Shown here: positions 23,561 to 35,839 of the stretch, piece by piece | Layout of the letters: each line of letters opens with the position of its first letter | Position numbering within the stretch: position 1 is the first letter of the stretch | Notes under the pieces: model-generated | Database searches by the model: none | What the model saw: the letters and a program-made list of their open reading frames with translations, nothing else | What the model was told of the DNA's origin: nothing | DNA from: Aspidiotus rigidus | Taxonomy: Eukaryota; Arthropoda; Insecta; Hemiptera; Diaspididae | Direction: 5' to 3' | Assembly (NCBI GenBank): GCA_035079385.1 | Contig: JAVHKY010000056.1 | Coordinates: 930,001 to 994,000, forward strand | DNA: 64,000 bases | Program-made: the position numbers and the translations under genes

Positions 23561-25659
23561 TTGGGCCTAAATGCCACAGGTCAAAATATTTCCAAGTCCG
23601 TAAAGAACGTCAAAATCATTGATGACGTCACATTACGTTACATTAAGCAGATTTCTGAATGACCCCCCAGCTTAAAGAAATATACATGCGAAAATTTGGC
23701 CACTCTGACAGTTGACGAGTAAGATGGTGATTCAGAGAAGCTTGGAATATTCTGAGGTTATGGATTTTTGAATCTTTTTACCTTGTATAAATCTGTTTTA
23801 CAGGTCTCTTTGAGAATTCTAGTCCATAGAGTGCCATACACAATATTCGGCTAGCCTCTCTTCATCCGCCCAAAATAATGCCCTAACCTACTTTCAAGAA
23901 TAAATAGGAAAGACCGCAAGCAATTTGGGAGTCGTCGAATATCGACAAATATCCAACTAATCGTCATCTTTTCCTCACCCTGGAAATCAATATTCCTTGG
24001 AGTTATACTAGCTTCACCGATTTTTCTGATATTCTTTTTTGATGAATTTGAGGGTCGTTCAGTTATAATCAGATGATTATTCGAACCTCAAAAATAATTA
24101 ATTAGTAACGAATGAGCCATTTCGTCAAGGCTCGTCAGTCTCCCTCGATGAACATTTTCGTAATCGAAATCGTTCTGTACGTTTTGAAGAATGTCAAATT
24201 AAATGTGATTTATGGCGCGAAACAATGTTTGTAACAATCTACGCATATACACAACGAATACAATTTATTGCCCGAGATCGGTGTTCACCTGCATTGTGAT
24301 AGTACATGCTACTTTTCTCCTACACTTGGACTTTACTTTTCTAAGCAATATAAATGTGAGCAAAAAATCTTAAAAACGCATGAAGAAAAAAAATCAAAGG
24401 AGGAGGAGGCGGAGCGAGAGATGCAAGAGGCGAGAGAAGAGAGTTATAGATATATTTATGAACCTTACCTACACTTATATAGCTTGTCTGAATTACTGAA
24501 TGTATTACGGAGATACTTGTGTAAGTCTCAGCGATCTGGCTTTACAGCATATGGAAGCGCAAGAGTGGTTCAGTTCACGATATATGTCATTGAAAGGTGT
24601 TATTTACATTCATACGCGGATGCCCATTTAGAAAATGTAATGATTTAATGATGTAGTGCGGAGAATAATACGAAGATTCTCCAGTTTCGTTGTACACACA
24701 TGTGTATACTGTATAGACATTATTGATGCAATCGTCGTGCAATGTAAATCAATTAATCTATTGTTTTAACGTGGTGTTACATTCAGATCTGATTAAGAAA
24801 TATATAAAAGCAACTCCCAGTTTTCATTCTTTCGAAGGCGCATTATTTATGCTTCCTATGATTCAAAAGTACGTACATCGGTATACCTGAAAAGGAGGAA
24901 AATAAACACCATGTGTACAAACTGAACAATAATATCGAACGACGTTTGCAGAACTATGTAAAAAAACCAGTTACTTTTTTCTTTTGAAACCATACCAGAC
25001 GGTCTTGGAGCATACATTACTTCAAAATCAATTTTTTTGAAAAATCAATTTGCAGAAGACCTGCCTCCATTTTTCAAAGATTGTTCCCGCACATCGACGC
25101 CTTAAAGAATCTCTGCTCATTCAGCGATCATATTTAATAAAGGCGAACTCAACGATTCAACTCCAGTTTATGCAGACTTCAATTTCAAGTCTCCACTTAT
25201 TTGGGCAGGTGTAGCTGTCGCACTGCGGACGCTCTTCATTTGCGCACACTTCTGAGAATGACCACTCCAATTCGTTACTTGATGATAGATACAATATCGG
25301 TTGCTTCGGTGAAATAGATCTTTACAAATCTTCTGCCAGTTCTTACGCATTTCAACATTGACGCTTTGTTGTTCATCTGCACGGATGCTCGGGAACGAGA
25401 CGCACGTTGAATGACGCGGACAGTCAAGAGCTTACCAGAAGAAATAGTTGGATCACTTGCATAAAAATGGGACCCACTTTTAATACTTCAAAAAAATCCA
25501 CCAAAAGCTGAAGGAGCGCTTCTTTGTGTCAAAGAAGTTGTACTACTTTTTCATAGGCTCTTATGAAGAATTACCGCTCGCAAACTATGCATTTTCAAGA
25601 GAAAGTTTAAACATCAAATTTGAAGATGATTTTACGCCCTTTAAATTAGTTTCTCAACA
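23561..25659. other. AT-rich stretch, nothing recognised
   Basis: TGACGTCA at 23623-23630. A 127-codon frame at 24268-24648 starts at TTG and lacks support. Confidence 0.5.
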
Positions 25660-25998
25660 ACCTTTCATAAAAAAATAGTACATTTTGTAATAAGTGGCGA
25701 ATACGAACGATATTGGAACGAGCGAAGCGAGTGTGGATAAGCGAGTTCCAATATCGTTTGTTTTCGACACGAATTACAAACAGTACTTTTTATAATACAT
25801 GTAGTGAAAGGAACACTTAGGCCTGCAATTTAAATTGGTTATCGTTCAAAAAGAATGTTGACAAATTTTTCGAATGGCACCACTGACTTGATTTTCGCCA
25901 CGGGTAAAACATTTTCGCCACGGTTCTGATAACGGTATGTTTCGCTACGAAAAACGAACACTATACGCAGCACTTTCGCTTCATGTATTATAAAAAAA
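25660..25998. repeat. Palindromic repeat element, two nested inverted-repeat pairs
   Basis: Arms at 25666-25718 and 25745-25795 are inverted copies sharing ACGATATTGGAA exactly at the inner end, with a GAGCGAAGCGAGTGTGG loop. A second pair (TTTTATAATACATGTAGTGAAAG near 25788 and its inverse near 25970-25995) shares the right arm. The structure suggests a MITE or foldback repeat. No protein is encoded. Confidence 0.65.
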
Positions 25999-26861
25999 CA
26001 ATTTTCAGAGAGAATGAAAGCATCTCCACAAAAATCAATGTAAAACTAGTGCAGTTATTTTGTTACTATCGCATACTGATGACGAAAAATGAACTAATGA
26101 ATTAAGCACGTCTCGCGTGGAGAGTGATCTCACAATCTCTTCTAGGTGACTACAGGACAAACCCAGGAATGAACATCTGATGAGTCCTTCAGCTTCGTAT
26201 TTGTGTCCCTTCTCAAGCCCTTTCTAGTCAATGAGCTATCACATATCTCCCTGCAAGAGATTACTTCAATTCGTTTGGTCTACTATAACCAACATCCATT
26301 CGCCAAATTTCTAAGCTGGTTCTAATTCCAAGCAAAGTTGACAAATCAACAAAAAGGGGTGATATTGTTGGATTACTGCGGTTATCATAAGACAGGATTC
26401 AGATAAAAAATCTGTAGAATAAATTCACATTTTTTGGCCAAGAAGAATCCGACCCGATTTGCAACCTTTCCCTTTTTAATTTTTTTTATCTGGTAGGTAC
26501 ACGACAGGGATCCCTCTCTCCGGAGGATCTGACTCTATCTGCGCAGCGAGACTAATTTCAAGTTTCAGAAACGGCAATGATTGATACGATTCACTAAATT
26601 TAAAGTGTCGAAAGGCAATGACTATAATCTATAATTCTCATGATGACGCTCGCTGCTTTTGTTCGAATCTGGTACTCCCACAACCTCACAAAAAGACTTG
26701 GGAAGTTTGAAAAAGGCGGACGTTTATCAGGTGCGAACTTTTGAGACAAAAGAATTAGTTCGCGAATGGTTCCTTAACAATTAGTTACCGAATACCTAAC
26801 TTGGTGACCAGCACCGAACTTTCACGCATTCAATAACTGATTTTTTATTTTATTTTAATTC
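25999..26861. other. No feature recognised
   Basis: Nothing supported. Confidence 0.5.
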
Positions 26862-27240
26862 GCGAGCTACTAGCAGCCTGCCTTCAGGGCTATGAGCTCG
26901 GCGAGATTGCGTAATTATATGCGTGAGAGGAAGTTTGCTTGTTGTAAGAAGTTGAATATGTTGGGGATGGAGGGTAACTCGTCTGATAGTGCCTCTGTAT
27001 GGTTTTGAGGGATGGATAAGGAATTAGCGAGTTGGGTCAAGTTGGGGCAGCAGAAGATGGGTTGAATGGATAGGGGGGTTCAGATTCGCAATGAGGGCAT
27101 AAGATGAGAGATGAGGTGGGTGTTTGTGAGTCTGGTGCGGCCAATTCTGAGACGGGTGATGACTATTTCTTCTCTGCGTGTTGACAGATTTGAAGAGTCC
27201 CTTGGGATGGGAATATTTTTAATTTGGGCTAGTTTGCTTG
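26862..27240 (-). mobile_element. LINE ORF2 C-terminal relic
   Basis: The minus strand reads NLSTRREEIVITRLRIGRTRLTN, matching the R(R/E)EE..L.RLRIGHTRLTH block found at the C-terminus of Jockey- and I-type LINE ORF2. A shifted frame adds LILCPHCES, which fits the C-X2-C half of the terminal zinc motif. A leucine-rich tail follows. Frameshifts make it a pseudogene. G+A-rich plus-strand composition resembles the fragment at 1-450, so both might derive from one family, but they represent different parts of the protein and cannot be compared. Confidence 0.65.
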
Positions 27241-28850
27241 TTTGTGATTGTTAGAGAACCATTCGCGAATTATTCTCTTCTCCAAAAAGTTAGCACCTGA
27301 TTACCGAACATTTCTCTCAGGATATGAGTAAATATTTGAGAATACTCGTATCATTCAACCGCTTTTATATAGAGTCCAAGAGGGTTCTCGATTGGCAGTG
27401 AAACCAATAAGGTTAATAAAGTAGTAAAATTTGATTTTGGAACTCTGGAAAGTTCAAAACTTTGCTAAAAGGACTCGAAAGAGACGTGTTCCAAGTCATT
27501 TTCTATACAATAAGATAAATAATTTTAGAGGCAATCTACAAAATAGAAAGTAACAGCGTAACACCACAAGGTCGGAGTTCAAGGTGTCTATAATGTAAAC
27601 AAAAGGGTAATTAGAAACAGCTTGCTTCAACTGGTGTCGTTTCAGCAGTTGTATGAATATTGCAGACGACTGCAATATGTGAGTTACGTATAGAGAGGTG
27701 TGTCTCACAATGTATTTTAATGGATAAATAACAAAAAATTGTTAATGAGTTTGTTGTCAAGAAGTAAGTCGTAACTTTTGAAATTAAATACCTATCTAAT
27801 GCTTTGATAAATTTTTCAACAGGTGGAAACTTCGCTACGAAATAAAACCAAGCGTGCAAAAAAGTGGGTATGTAAGAAATTTCAGCGTTCACGTTTGCAA
27901 ATCACGAGGCTCGTCTGTTTATATTTTTCCGATTAATCTTAAAAATAAATACAAACATCTGTTATTACCATACAAATGAAATGCTTTACTTTCTGAGACT
28001 ATAAGTTTGTTCGAAAAATTGTACCGGGGCATGAGGGAAGGGGTATTCTTTTCAAACATTATTTAGTCTGGTTTGAAAATTTTTCCTAAATTTAAAGAGC
28101 TTTAAAAAATTTTTCGAAAATGTCTAGCAGCTTTCTTCTAGCCAGAGTTACCCAAATTTCCGACACGAAAAAAAAAAATCGATAAAGAAAGCTTCATTGA
28201 AACGACACGTGTTTTCAAAGTGTAGTTGAACTGAAAAAGAATTTTCCTTTTTTCTCTAAAAAAACTTTTTGCGGGAGCTATCTGACTTCAAATATGTATC
28301 TCAGCATTTCTGTCTGATCCCAAAACCATTTTATTACAAGCAAAAATATTTAAATATTTTGGATCAATATCGAATTGGTAGCGGTCCAAATGAGGACGGT
28401 AGAATGCTAGTATTCATATGAGATTAACATTCGCCTCTGAAAATGATCAAGTAGATTCTCAATGGTTGTAATCATATAAAATGAATTTGGAAGAACTCGC
28501 TTTTAACGGAAGGAGTGTTTCAAGCGACCGTACGATGCTGTTCACCATTTGGTATCAGTACCAGTGACTAATCAGAACACAAGAGAACACTTAAAAGCTT
28601 ATTTCTTATCGACTCATTCAATATTTCAAAAATGTTTGAGGTTTAGACTACAACTCCGATCTGTTGCATACTTCAATCAACTTGAATTAGATAAGATTAC
28701 AACAACTGTAAACCTCTGCGCGAGAGTATATTTTTCCCCAGGTAGAGTTATCATTAAAAAAAATCTTCAGGCAGAGCCAAATAGAAAAAGATCATGTTTT
28801 TCTTCTACTTTACTGTATCAAGATCGTACAGAAAATTAAGTAGGGGTGTG
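27241..28850. other. AT-rich stretch, nothing recognised
   Basis: Only short frames, none with homology or splice context. Confidence 0.5.
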
Positions 28851-29300
28851 GTTGGTCAAAATTCTCCAAAGTTCCAAGATCTTGGTTGTATGACCGGACG
28901 TACGGATACAAATTCAGGAATTAGGTAGGGAAGAGATTCGCCGAAATACTTCCAAGTTCCAAGGTCATGGGACGTAAGGACGCGGATTTCGGAATTAAAT
29001 ACAGAGATCAGAGCAAGAACATGAAATATGTCAAAAAACATTGGATGCCATTCTAGGACTGCTATGCCGTCCCGAGTCTCCCTCCTATCATATAAATCTT
29101 AGAGAATGAAGTTTTTCCAAATCCCGAAATGATGACGTGACAACTTGAACGCGCTGCAATTTCAAGGAAGCCGTCGTCTTTCCAAGTCCCCCTCGTATCT
29201 TATATAGCTCAGAGGACGAAATTTTTCCAAGTCCCCCCCCCCTCTCCGTGACGTCATCGTCCGCGAGCGCGAGCCCGAGCGCACCGTGTGTCGTCCGGCG
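28851..29300. repeat. Dispersed repeat, copy 2, with CRE-like octamer and GC-rich tail
   Basis: 29040-29215 matches 23165-23355. TTTCCAAGTCCCC units occur at 29182 and 29227 (45 bp apart). A C-rich run then leads to TGACGTCA (29249-29256) and a short GC-rich CGCGAGCGCGAGCCCGAGCG segment. The same order (C-rich, TGACGTCATC, CTCGCTCGCGCTTGCGC) recurs at 30405-30450, so the octamer and GC patch belong to the repeat unit. Confidence 0.75.
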
Positions 29301-29443
29301 AAAAACTTGGAAATCGTATTGTATATAGCTTCCAGCATTAAATTTTTCTAAACGTAAGAAAATTTCGAATCCTATTGTATATGGCTTGGAGGATGAAATT
29401 TCTCCAAGTCCCCCCCCCCCCTTCTATCATCATATAGCTCGAG

Positions 29444-29545
29444 AATTAAAATTTTAACAGGGAACCTGTTTTATGGGGGGCTTCTTGAGAAATTTGACGT
29501 GCGCCGTCCAGCAAAAAACTTGGAAAAATTTCGACTCTCCAGCCA
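29444..29545. repeat. 100-bp repeat module, copy 1
   Basis: AATTAAAATTTT..CAGGGAACC.GTTTTATG, then TTGAGAAATTTG.CGTG.GCCGT and GCAAAAAACTTGGAAAAATTTCG. The same order recurs at 30085-30195. It acts as the junction from which the 45-bp units extend. Confidence 0.75.
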
Positions 29546-29735
29546 TATATGATAGGAGAAGGACTTGGAAAAATTTCGATTCTCGAGTTATATATGAAAG
29601 TAGGGGAACTTGAAAACATTTCGACTCTCGAGCTATATATGATAGGAGGGGGACTTAGAAAAATTTCAACTCTCGAGCCATATATGATAAGAGGGGGACT
29701 TGGAAAAATTTTGACTCTCAAGCTATCATATATAG
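29518..29735. repeat. 45-bp minisatellite, five units (orientation 1)
   Basis: ACTTGGAAAAATTTCGACTC followed by TCGAGCTATATATGATAGGAGGGGG repeats with starts at 29518, 29563, 29608, 29653 and 29698, exactly 45 bp apart. Because 45 is divisible by three, open frames on both strands show a 15-residue periodicity. These are by-products of the array rather than evidence of a gene. Confidence 0.9.
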
Positions 29736-29771
29736 AATTGGCACGGTCCGAAACGTTACGGTTCGACATAA

Positions 29772-29947
29772 TGACAGAATACTCAAAGAGTAGAGTAACC
29801 GAAATTTAATTACAAAGACCGCAGATATAAAGGGTTCTAACTTTGCCCGATGATGGTTTGTTAACCGAAAGATCTCGCATCTTCTCCTTTATATCTGCGG
29901 TCTTTGTAATTAAATTTCGTTTACTCTACTCTTTGAGTATTCTGTCA
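29772..29947. repeat. Near-perfect 62-bp inverted repeat with 52-nt loop (hairpin)
   Basis: Left arm 29772-29833 starts TGACAGAATACTCAAAGAG. Right arm 29886-29947 is its reverse complement with one mismatch by eye. The flanks are CTATCATATATAG on both sides (29721-29733 and from 29947), possibly a target duplication or simply flanking minisatellite. Such arm identity implies a recent origin, gene conversion, or a foldback/MITE insertion. A transcript would form a 62-bp duplex, a potential small-RNA source. Confidence 0.9.
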
Positions 29948-29989
29948 CTATCATATATAGCTGGAGATTCGAGAAAAATTTAGACTCTA

Positions 29990-30062
29990 AAACTATATTA
30001 TACTAGGCTTATAGTAGGTCTAGGCTTTCTTTATACTAGCTTTATCTAGGTCTAGGCTTCCT
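29990..30062. repeat. TATACTAGGC-rich dispersed repeat, copy 2
   Basis: TATACTAGGCTTATAGTAGG and a second TATACTAGCTTTATCTAGG, both followed by TCTAGGCTT. Related to 23360-23560 and 36405-36510. Confidence 0.65.
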
Positions 30063-30084
30063 TGAATTTTCAATACCAAATCCC

Positions 30085-30425
30085 ATCGAGAATTAAAATT
30101 TTTCAGCAGGGAACCAGTTTTATGAGGTGTTTTTTGAGAAATTTGTCGTGTGCCGTTCGCCTTCCGGCAAAAAACTTGGAAAAATTTCGACTCCTACCGT
30201 ATATACCTTGGAGGATGAAATTTTCTCAAGTCCTCCTCCTACCATGTATAGCTCGAGAGTCAACATTTTTCCAAGTCCCCTTCCTATCATATATGGCTAG
30301 AGGGTCGAAATTTTTCCAATCTCCCTCCTATCATATATAGCTCGGAGATCGGATTTTTTCCAAGTCCCTCTCCTATCTCATGATTCAGAATTTTTCCAAT
30401 TCCCCCTCCCCTCACCGTGACGTCA
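30085..30425. repeat. Repeat module copy 2 and inverted 45-bp minisatellite array
   Basis: The module at 30085-30195 repeats 29444-29545. It is followed by units in the opposite sense to 29518-29735 (TTTTTCCAAGTCCCC..CCTATCATATATAGCTCGAGA), with CCAAGTCC-type words at 30226, 30271, 30316, 30360 and 30397: spacings of 45, 45, 44 and 37. It ends in C-rich sequence and TGACGTCA (30418-30425). Confidence 0.85.
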
Positions 30426-32778
30426 TCATCCTCGCTCGCGCTTGCGCACGAAAATTTTCTGAAAGTACCCCCAACAAAAGGGATAGTGGGGTCCCCGCTA
30501 AAAAAAAGTCCTCATTGTGATCATAAAATTGCTTGGTACGAGAAGCAATGGGGAGTTATGACCCTCATACCCTTCCATTATCTACGTCACTGGAAAAATT
30601 ACAAAAGGGAGTAGAATTTTGAAACAAGGAGTTAACAGAAAATTCTTTACTGATTCCCTAGTAGTTGTATAAAATAGGACCATTGGGGAAACGCGAAAGG
30701 AGAAAAAAAATATTGATAACCAGTCACAAGCTCTGGCACGTGGAAAAGATAGGATTGAGTCGAGTATGGCCTAATCTGAGGAATACAAGGATACAAGGAG
30801 GGTCTCTTTACATCCGATCTGTATATTTCAAAATGACAAGAGGAAATGTATATTTGTTCCTGTTCCAGCTAGGACAGATGAATAAGGAGACGGGTTGATG
30901 AGGATTCCACTTGGAGTTTGGAGGATTGGAAAGTTACTACTCACGATCTGGCAGCGAAACGGTGGAGAGAAGCACCGAGCGCCTCCTCCTGCCGAAAAGA
31001 AAGGGTTCGCAAGGTATAGCAAACTTATGACAGATTCGGAAACCTGTTAATAGAAAGAGAATACATTAGATATTTCACGATTGGATAATAGTTTTCGATT
31101 GTATCCACGACGTAGGTGTGCTGGAAATTTGAAGTTGATCTTGGAAAGTTTGACGAGTGAGGTTACCTCAAACTTTTGAGGAAGAAATTTGCTGGAGGGA
31201 GAGGTGGTAAATTTCAATGCGATCATTATGATTCACGAGTCCTCAATTTCAAATCGTAGCTGTCTGTATAGTTACTCTCGATGATTCTCATTTAAAATGG
31301 CTAGTCATCTAATTCACGTTCTTGTAACCACATGATGCCTTCGCGGACAATGTACCAACACCCCGCTAATACAATAACAATAATGAAAAAAATCTCTTAA
31401 TTGGTATCTAAAGAGATGCTATTGTTTACGACAACTTTAAATCAAGCTCACGAGTGATTAATTCATAATAGTGTAGCGAGTCGGATGGTTATAAATAATG
31501 ATGATAAGGGGACCCATATTTTTCCATCATCGTGGACGGCGTATTCGGATGAAGTTATTGACAACGCGACGGCCCGGTGACACCGAAAAAGAAAAGCACC
31601 GGTATACCGTCCGTAATAGTAATATTTTACCTAATATATACCCAAAATTTATACTAAAGAAACCGCGCCGAAATTAATTAAAAAATACAAGAATGCGATG
31701 AGAAATAAGAATACTGACTGCATAATATCGTTAGAGAGAGTTCACGATGAAATTCCGATGAATGTTTAATAGTTTTAATGATGGAGGTTTCTTCTTCTTT
31801 TTCTTTCTGCTTGTTTTTCCCTATTTTTATTTTCTAAAATATACTTGTATGATAAGAATCACACTCGAATACCCTCACCGTTTTCTTTTTTCTCTCTCTC
31901 TCTCTTCTTCCACAAACGAGCGTGCGCGAGCATAGATACATCGTGCACTGAAAAATGTATCGACCACAATATAAAGGATATTTTCATTTTGTCAATACTC
32001 GAATAAACTACAATAAATTAAGCCAACTCAAATTTAGGAATGTAAAAAATGTCCTGGTGTTGGAAAAAATGATTGTCGTCGTATGGTAGGGTTCGGGTGA
32101 AGTGTGTGTAGTATTCATAGTAAGAGTCTGTAGTAAGTTTAGAAGACTAGTTTTGTTTTTTTTTTTTTTTGTCGCACGATCATCTGATATACTCTATACC
32201 CAAGTGCACACGTGAACAAGAATACGGAAACATTTCGAAATAAGTTTAATGTTCTATAACATACGATATTAAATTACACGATTTCGATAATCGCCTTGGT
32301 TGACTATCCACAGATAACAGATAGCCTATAATTTGTATGAGTATTTAGAATAGTTTTCAAGTAGGTACACGTATAATTATGTACAAAATGTTTTAATCAA
32401 TTTTTTATTCTTTCATTTCAGGCGTAAAATATCCTATGCATACCCGCGCTAATCAGAGTATTATGAAGAAGACAATTTAAACGAGATGAATTTTTAAATG
32501 TGAAATTTTCAAGGATTTCTGGCGAACCATTTCTCCCGTTTATCAGTCAATCAGCTTGAAATTGACGATTTCGCAATCATAGATGATTAGTAGAATCTTA
32601 AAAATATAATACAGTACTTTTGGTAAAAAGCCAGCAATAGGCGTCAAGAAGAAGCTCGAAAAATGAAACTCGCCAAAGTACTCTATCGTACGTGAGACGG
32701 TGTATTGAAGAGAACTTGGGAGAATGCAACAGAAAAATTGGAAAGAAAATTCAAAGTAGGAACTCTTTTCTGAACTTT
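30426..32778. other. AT-rich stretch, nothing recognised
   Basis: Short TC-rich tract near 31885-31910 and T-runs. No gene or element could be supported. Confidence 0.5.
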
Positions 32779-33157
32779 TTTATTTAATTATATTATCCTC
32801 TTTTATGTACACTTACAAAGAAACATAAATTTGATAATAATATGGATTACAATTGATGTACGATTTCCATGAGTCTCTCTTCTCTCTAGATCATTGAAAA
32901 ATACAAACTGCGTTTCTTGTTGATAGATTGAACATTATACGTGCCAGGTTCTCAGCCAATTCTTTCGTGACCTTACAATGAAACGCTACATAATTAAAAT
33001 GACGAGCGGTTTTTATTAAACGTTGCAATTCCTCCTGCACTTTCAGGAACGCCGCGCCATCGTCAGGGTTGTATATGGGTCTGATTGTTAGTTTTTGATA
33101 AAATTCGCCTTTGAAAGTCACCGACAAAGTATCGGAGTTTACACCCAATTCTTTTAC
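32779..33157 (-). CDS. Candidate 3'-terminal exon of an unidentified gene
   Basis: A minus-strand frame open from about 33157 to a TGA at 32891 gives some 89 codons of protein-like sequence, such as IRPIYNPDDGAAFLKVQEEL and VTKELAENLARIM, with amphipathic helices. It lacks an ATG near its start, so it would be an internal or terminal exon. The only AG close upstream (GTAAAAG|AATTGG) has a weak pyrimidine tract. AATAAA lies at 32784-32779, about 107 nt after the stop, which supports a transcript end. No family is recognised and no upstream exon was found with confidence. A decayed gene fragment is an alternative. Confidence 0.35.
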
Positions 33158-33609
33158 ATCATATTATTCATAATACAACTGATTCCCTTTAATTTATTTA
33201 GATAATATTCGTAAGTGCAATCATTTTCCCAATTCGTGTGAAGTTGATTGCTATCTTACATGTAGAAATCGAGGACGGGGGAAAAAAACACTTTATTTGG
33301 TGTAGATTATATACATGTAAGTTTTCGATTCCAATCAACATCTTTGATGCATGGCAAGAAGTTTTTCATTTTTTTTTATTTTTTACACAGAGATATTTAG
33401 CGTAAGTTGTCGAACGCTTAAAAAAATTCTGAATAAGTCAATGAAACCAAAATAAAAGGATCATACCGCTAAAACGGGAATATTACTAGATGTGACGAAG
33501 ACCAATCTATGAGAATGTAATGAGAAGTCAGCTTTAGGGCCACACCAATGTCAATCTAAAAGTATGATAGGCATAAATGGAAAATACGCACGTTACGCCT
33601 GATTCGTGT
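33158..33609. other. No feature recognised
   Basis: Nothing supported. Confidence 0.5.
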
Positions 33610-34031
33610 AGTCGCAACTTTTTTGCCGAACTCATGAGATCGACAACTACTTTGCCGAATTTGTATACTCAACTTGGTTTCAAGTCTTCTGAAGGATAAA
33701 AATCCTCAGAAGGACATTCAAAAGTAAGTCACTGCATTTGAGAATTGTTTTGCTGATGTATTCGACCATTAAAGTCGTTTTAGGAGATTCTGAATCCTGA
33801 ATCCGTTCAAAGAGTCCTCTACTGAAACAACATCAGAAAAATAATTGTGAAGGAGTGAAAATTCTCACTAAAAACGACTTCATATAATTTCATCTGATGT
33901 TCTTGGAAAAACTTTATCCATTGAGATTCTCTTGAAAAAACCTGACGGAGGTTAAAATTCGATTAGGAAAGCTTCGAGTTCACGAATTCGGCGGAGCCGT
34001 TGCCCATTTCACGGGTTCGGCAATTACACAA
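33610..34031. mobile_element. Degenerate inverted-repeat element (~420 bp MITE)
   Basis: Ends form inverted repeats of about 49 bp. The left, near 33622-33670, reads TTGCCGAACTCATGAGAT and then TTGCCGAATTTGTATACTC. The right, inverted, reads TTGCCGAACCCGTGAAAT and then CGCCGAATTCGTGAACTC. About 75% match by eye. The interior also has an inner inverted pair around AAAGTCGTTTT / AAAAACGACTT. No coding capacity. Confidence 0.6.
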
Positions 34032-35746
34032 TATAGGCGTATATACATCCTCATTATGACACAAGAATGGAGTCATAATACCATACAAATTAATTATCAC
34101 TAAAAGCAAGAACTTTGATATGAGGTACAGTAAAACCGGCTACTAGTGCACAAAATCAGGCTGAACATATACACCAACTAAAAACCAGAATATTGCAGAA
34201 GGAAATCAAGAATTCAACCAAAACAACCAAATATTACAGACATTATGGTGAATGAAGTTGAAACTGTAAATTAGATTGCTCGACACGGTGATTGGAAAGA
34301 GCTCGGTGATGACTACCTCCTCCAGTTTGCTCAGTAAGCCGTGCTTGAGTTGAATTTCAGCATTTTCAAATATAACGTAAATCCAGAGTCAATTAGGTGC
34401 CTTGCGAAGCCAGAGCGTTTGGGACATGATTCTGGGCAAAGGCACTGGTTAGAACGTCTGGGTCTCTCAAGGATCGAGAATGATTTACAAGACACACTAG
34501 AGAGCCAGGCTGACGCGGGGGTACGCTTATGAAGCTGGTTAGTTGATTTCAGCGCTTTAATTAACGCAGTCAGCAACAATACATTATCAAATACTTGATT
34601 TTCTGAAAATTTTCAGAAGGAAAAATTACAAGAATAAGACACAGAGACACACAGGAGAGAGTAAAGCGGAGTGCTTAAAAGTTAGGAGCTGACGCACTAA
34701 ATCGGGTTAAATCATCTTAGTCTGGCGATATACCGTAAACTAAATTATTGAAGCTAGGTTATTTGTAGGGGAAACAAGACTTCAAGGTTTAAAATCGCCT
34801 GGCGAGTAAGATATGGTAAGACATAAAACGGAAGCTCGACTTCATAGATCTCTGTTCTACAAAACGAATCTTGCGCTATTCGTGGATAAAGGTCCCGGCG
34901 TCCCGCTAGGAGCGCTACTTGTTCTGCGGAAAAAAGTGATTAGTGTTTTCTACCATAACACAAAATACAAATAAAATCGTAATTTCAAAGTTTCAAATTG
35001 TTTTTCACGAAAAATACAGAGAACAAAACTTGTTGGCCTTTCAATCTTCTTCCAGATGAATGTAATTTTAGATTTTTTGGGTTAGTTTTTTCATTTCATC
35101 AGTTTTTTTGCAAGCTTCCTTAAATTGCCGCCACGATAAATCTAGAGGGCGCCTTGTTTGCCTTCATTCGCGAATACAGCTGTTTCTAAGATTGGTCAAA
35201 AGTTTCCGATTGATAAACAGGCCAGAAATGAAATGGTATTAGATGAGCTCTCCAACTCTCTCTCAAAAAGGCAGATAGCAGCGTATACTTAGTATAATGA
35301 TTGTATGCTGTTTTATAGTCTTACTGGCCGCCGGTCATTACGAGCACAGTAACAAAAAACCTTACAACAGAAACAGAAAGACCACCTGAGTCATTATTGG
35401 GACTTCATTCGTTTCCGTCATTGTTCCACAGGTGTAAGAATAAGGAAGTGCTCCGTTTGCCATGCCTCTCTTTACTGTCTGGGCTATATTAGAAGATTCA
35501 AAAAACATTGATAGAAGATTTATGATTTTTATTGAGGATTTTTAAAATCGTCTGGAGAGTAGGAGGACGCGATGAAATTTGAAAAAAGAGGAAGCTATAA
35601 GAGGTTTTAAAATAAGAACTCTCGTAGTAGAAGATTGAGAAAGCATTGATTCATAAACAGAGAAAATATAAATAATGTTATCATTGAAACTCATATTGAG
35701 TGTATTGAGGTGTAAGTAGAGCACTGGATATTGAAAGTATACCTTC
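34032..35746. other. No gene recognised
   Basis: AT-rich. One CGGCGTCCCG motif near 34900 resembles the motif iterated at the MULE relic (60.8 kb) but is isolated. Confidence 0.45.
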
Positions 35747-35839
35747 GGGTGTTACCCCATTATCGGTTGTGTCGCTGCTATTGAAGAACAAGGCCTCAAA
35801 CATGAGTTTTTAATAAGATAACACTATGATCCTATTGGT

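Noticed and set aside
24268..24648. 127-codon frame with Lys/Glu-rich middle
   Set aside because: Starts at TTG. The charged run comes from an A/G-rich tract. No support as a gene.
29446..29809. Open frames on both strands with 15-residue repeats
   Set aside because: Fully explained by the 45-bp minisatellite, whose period is divisible by three.
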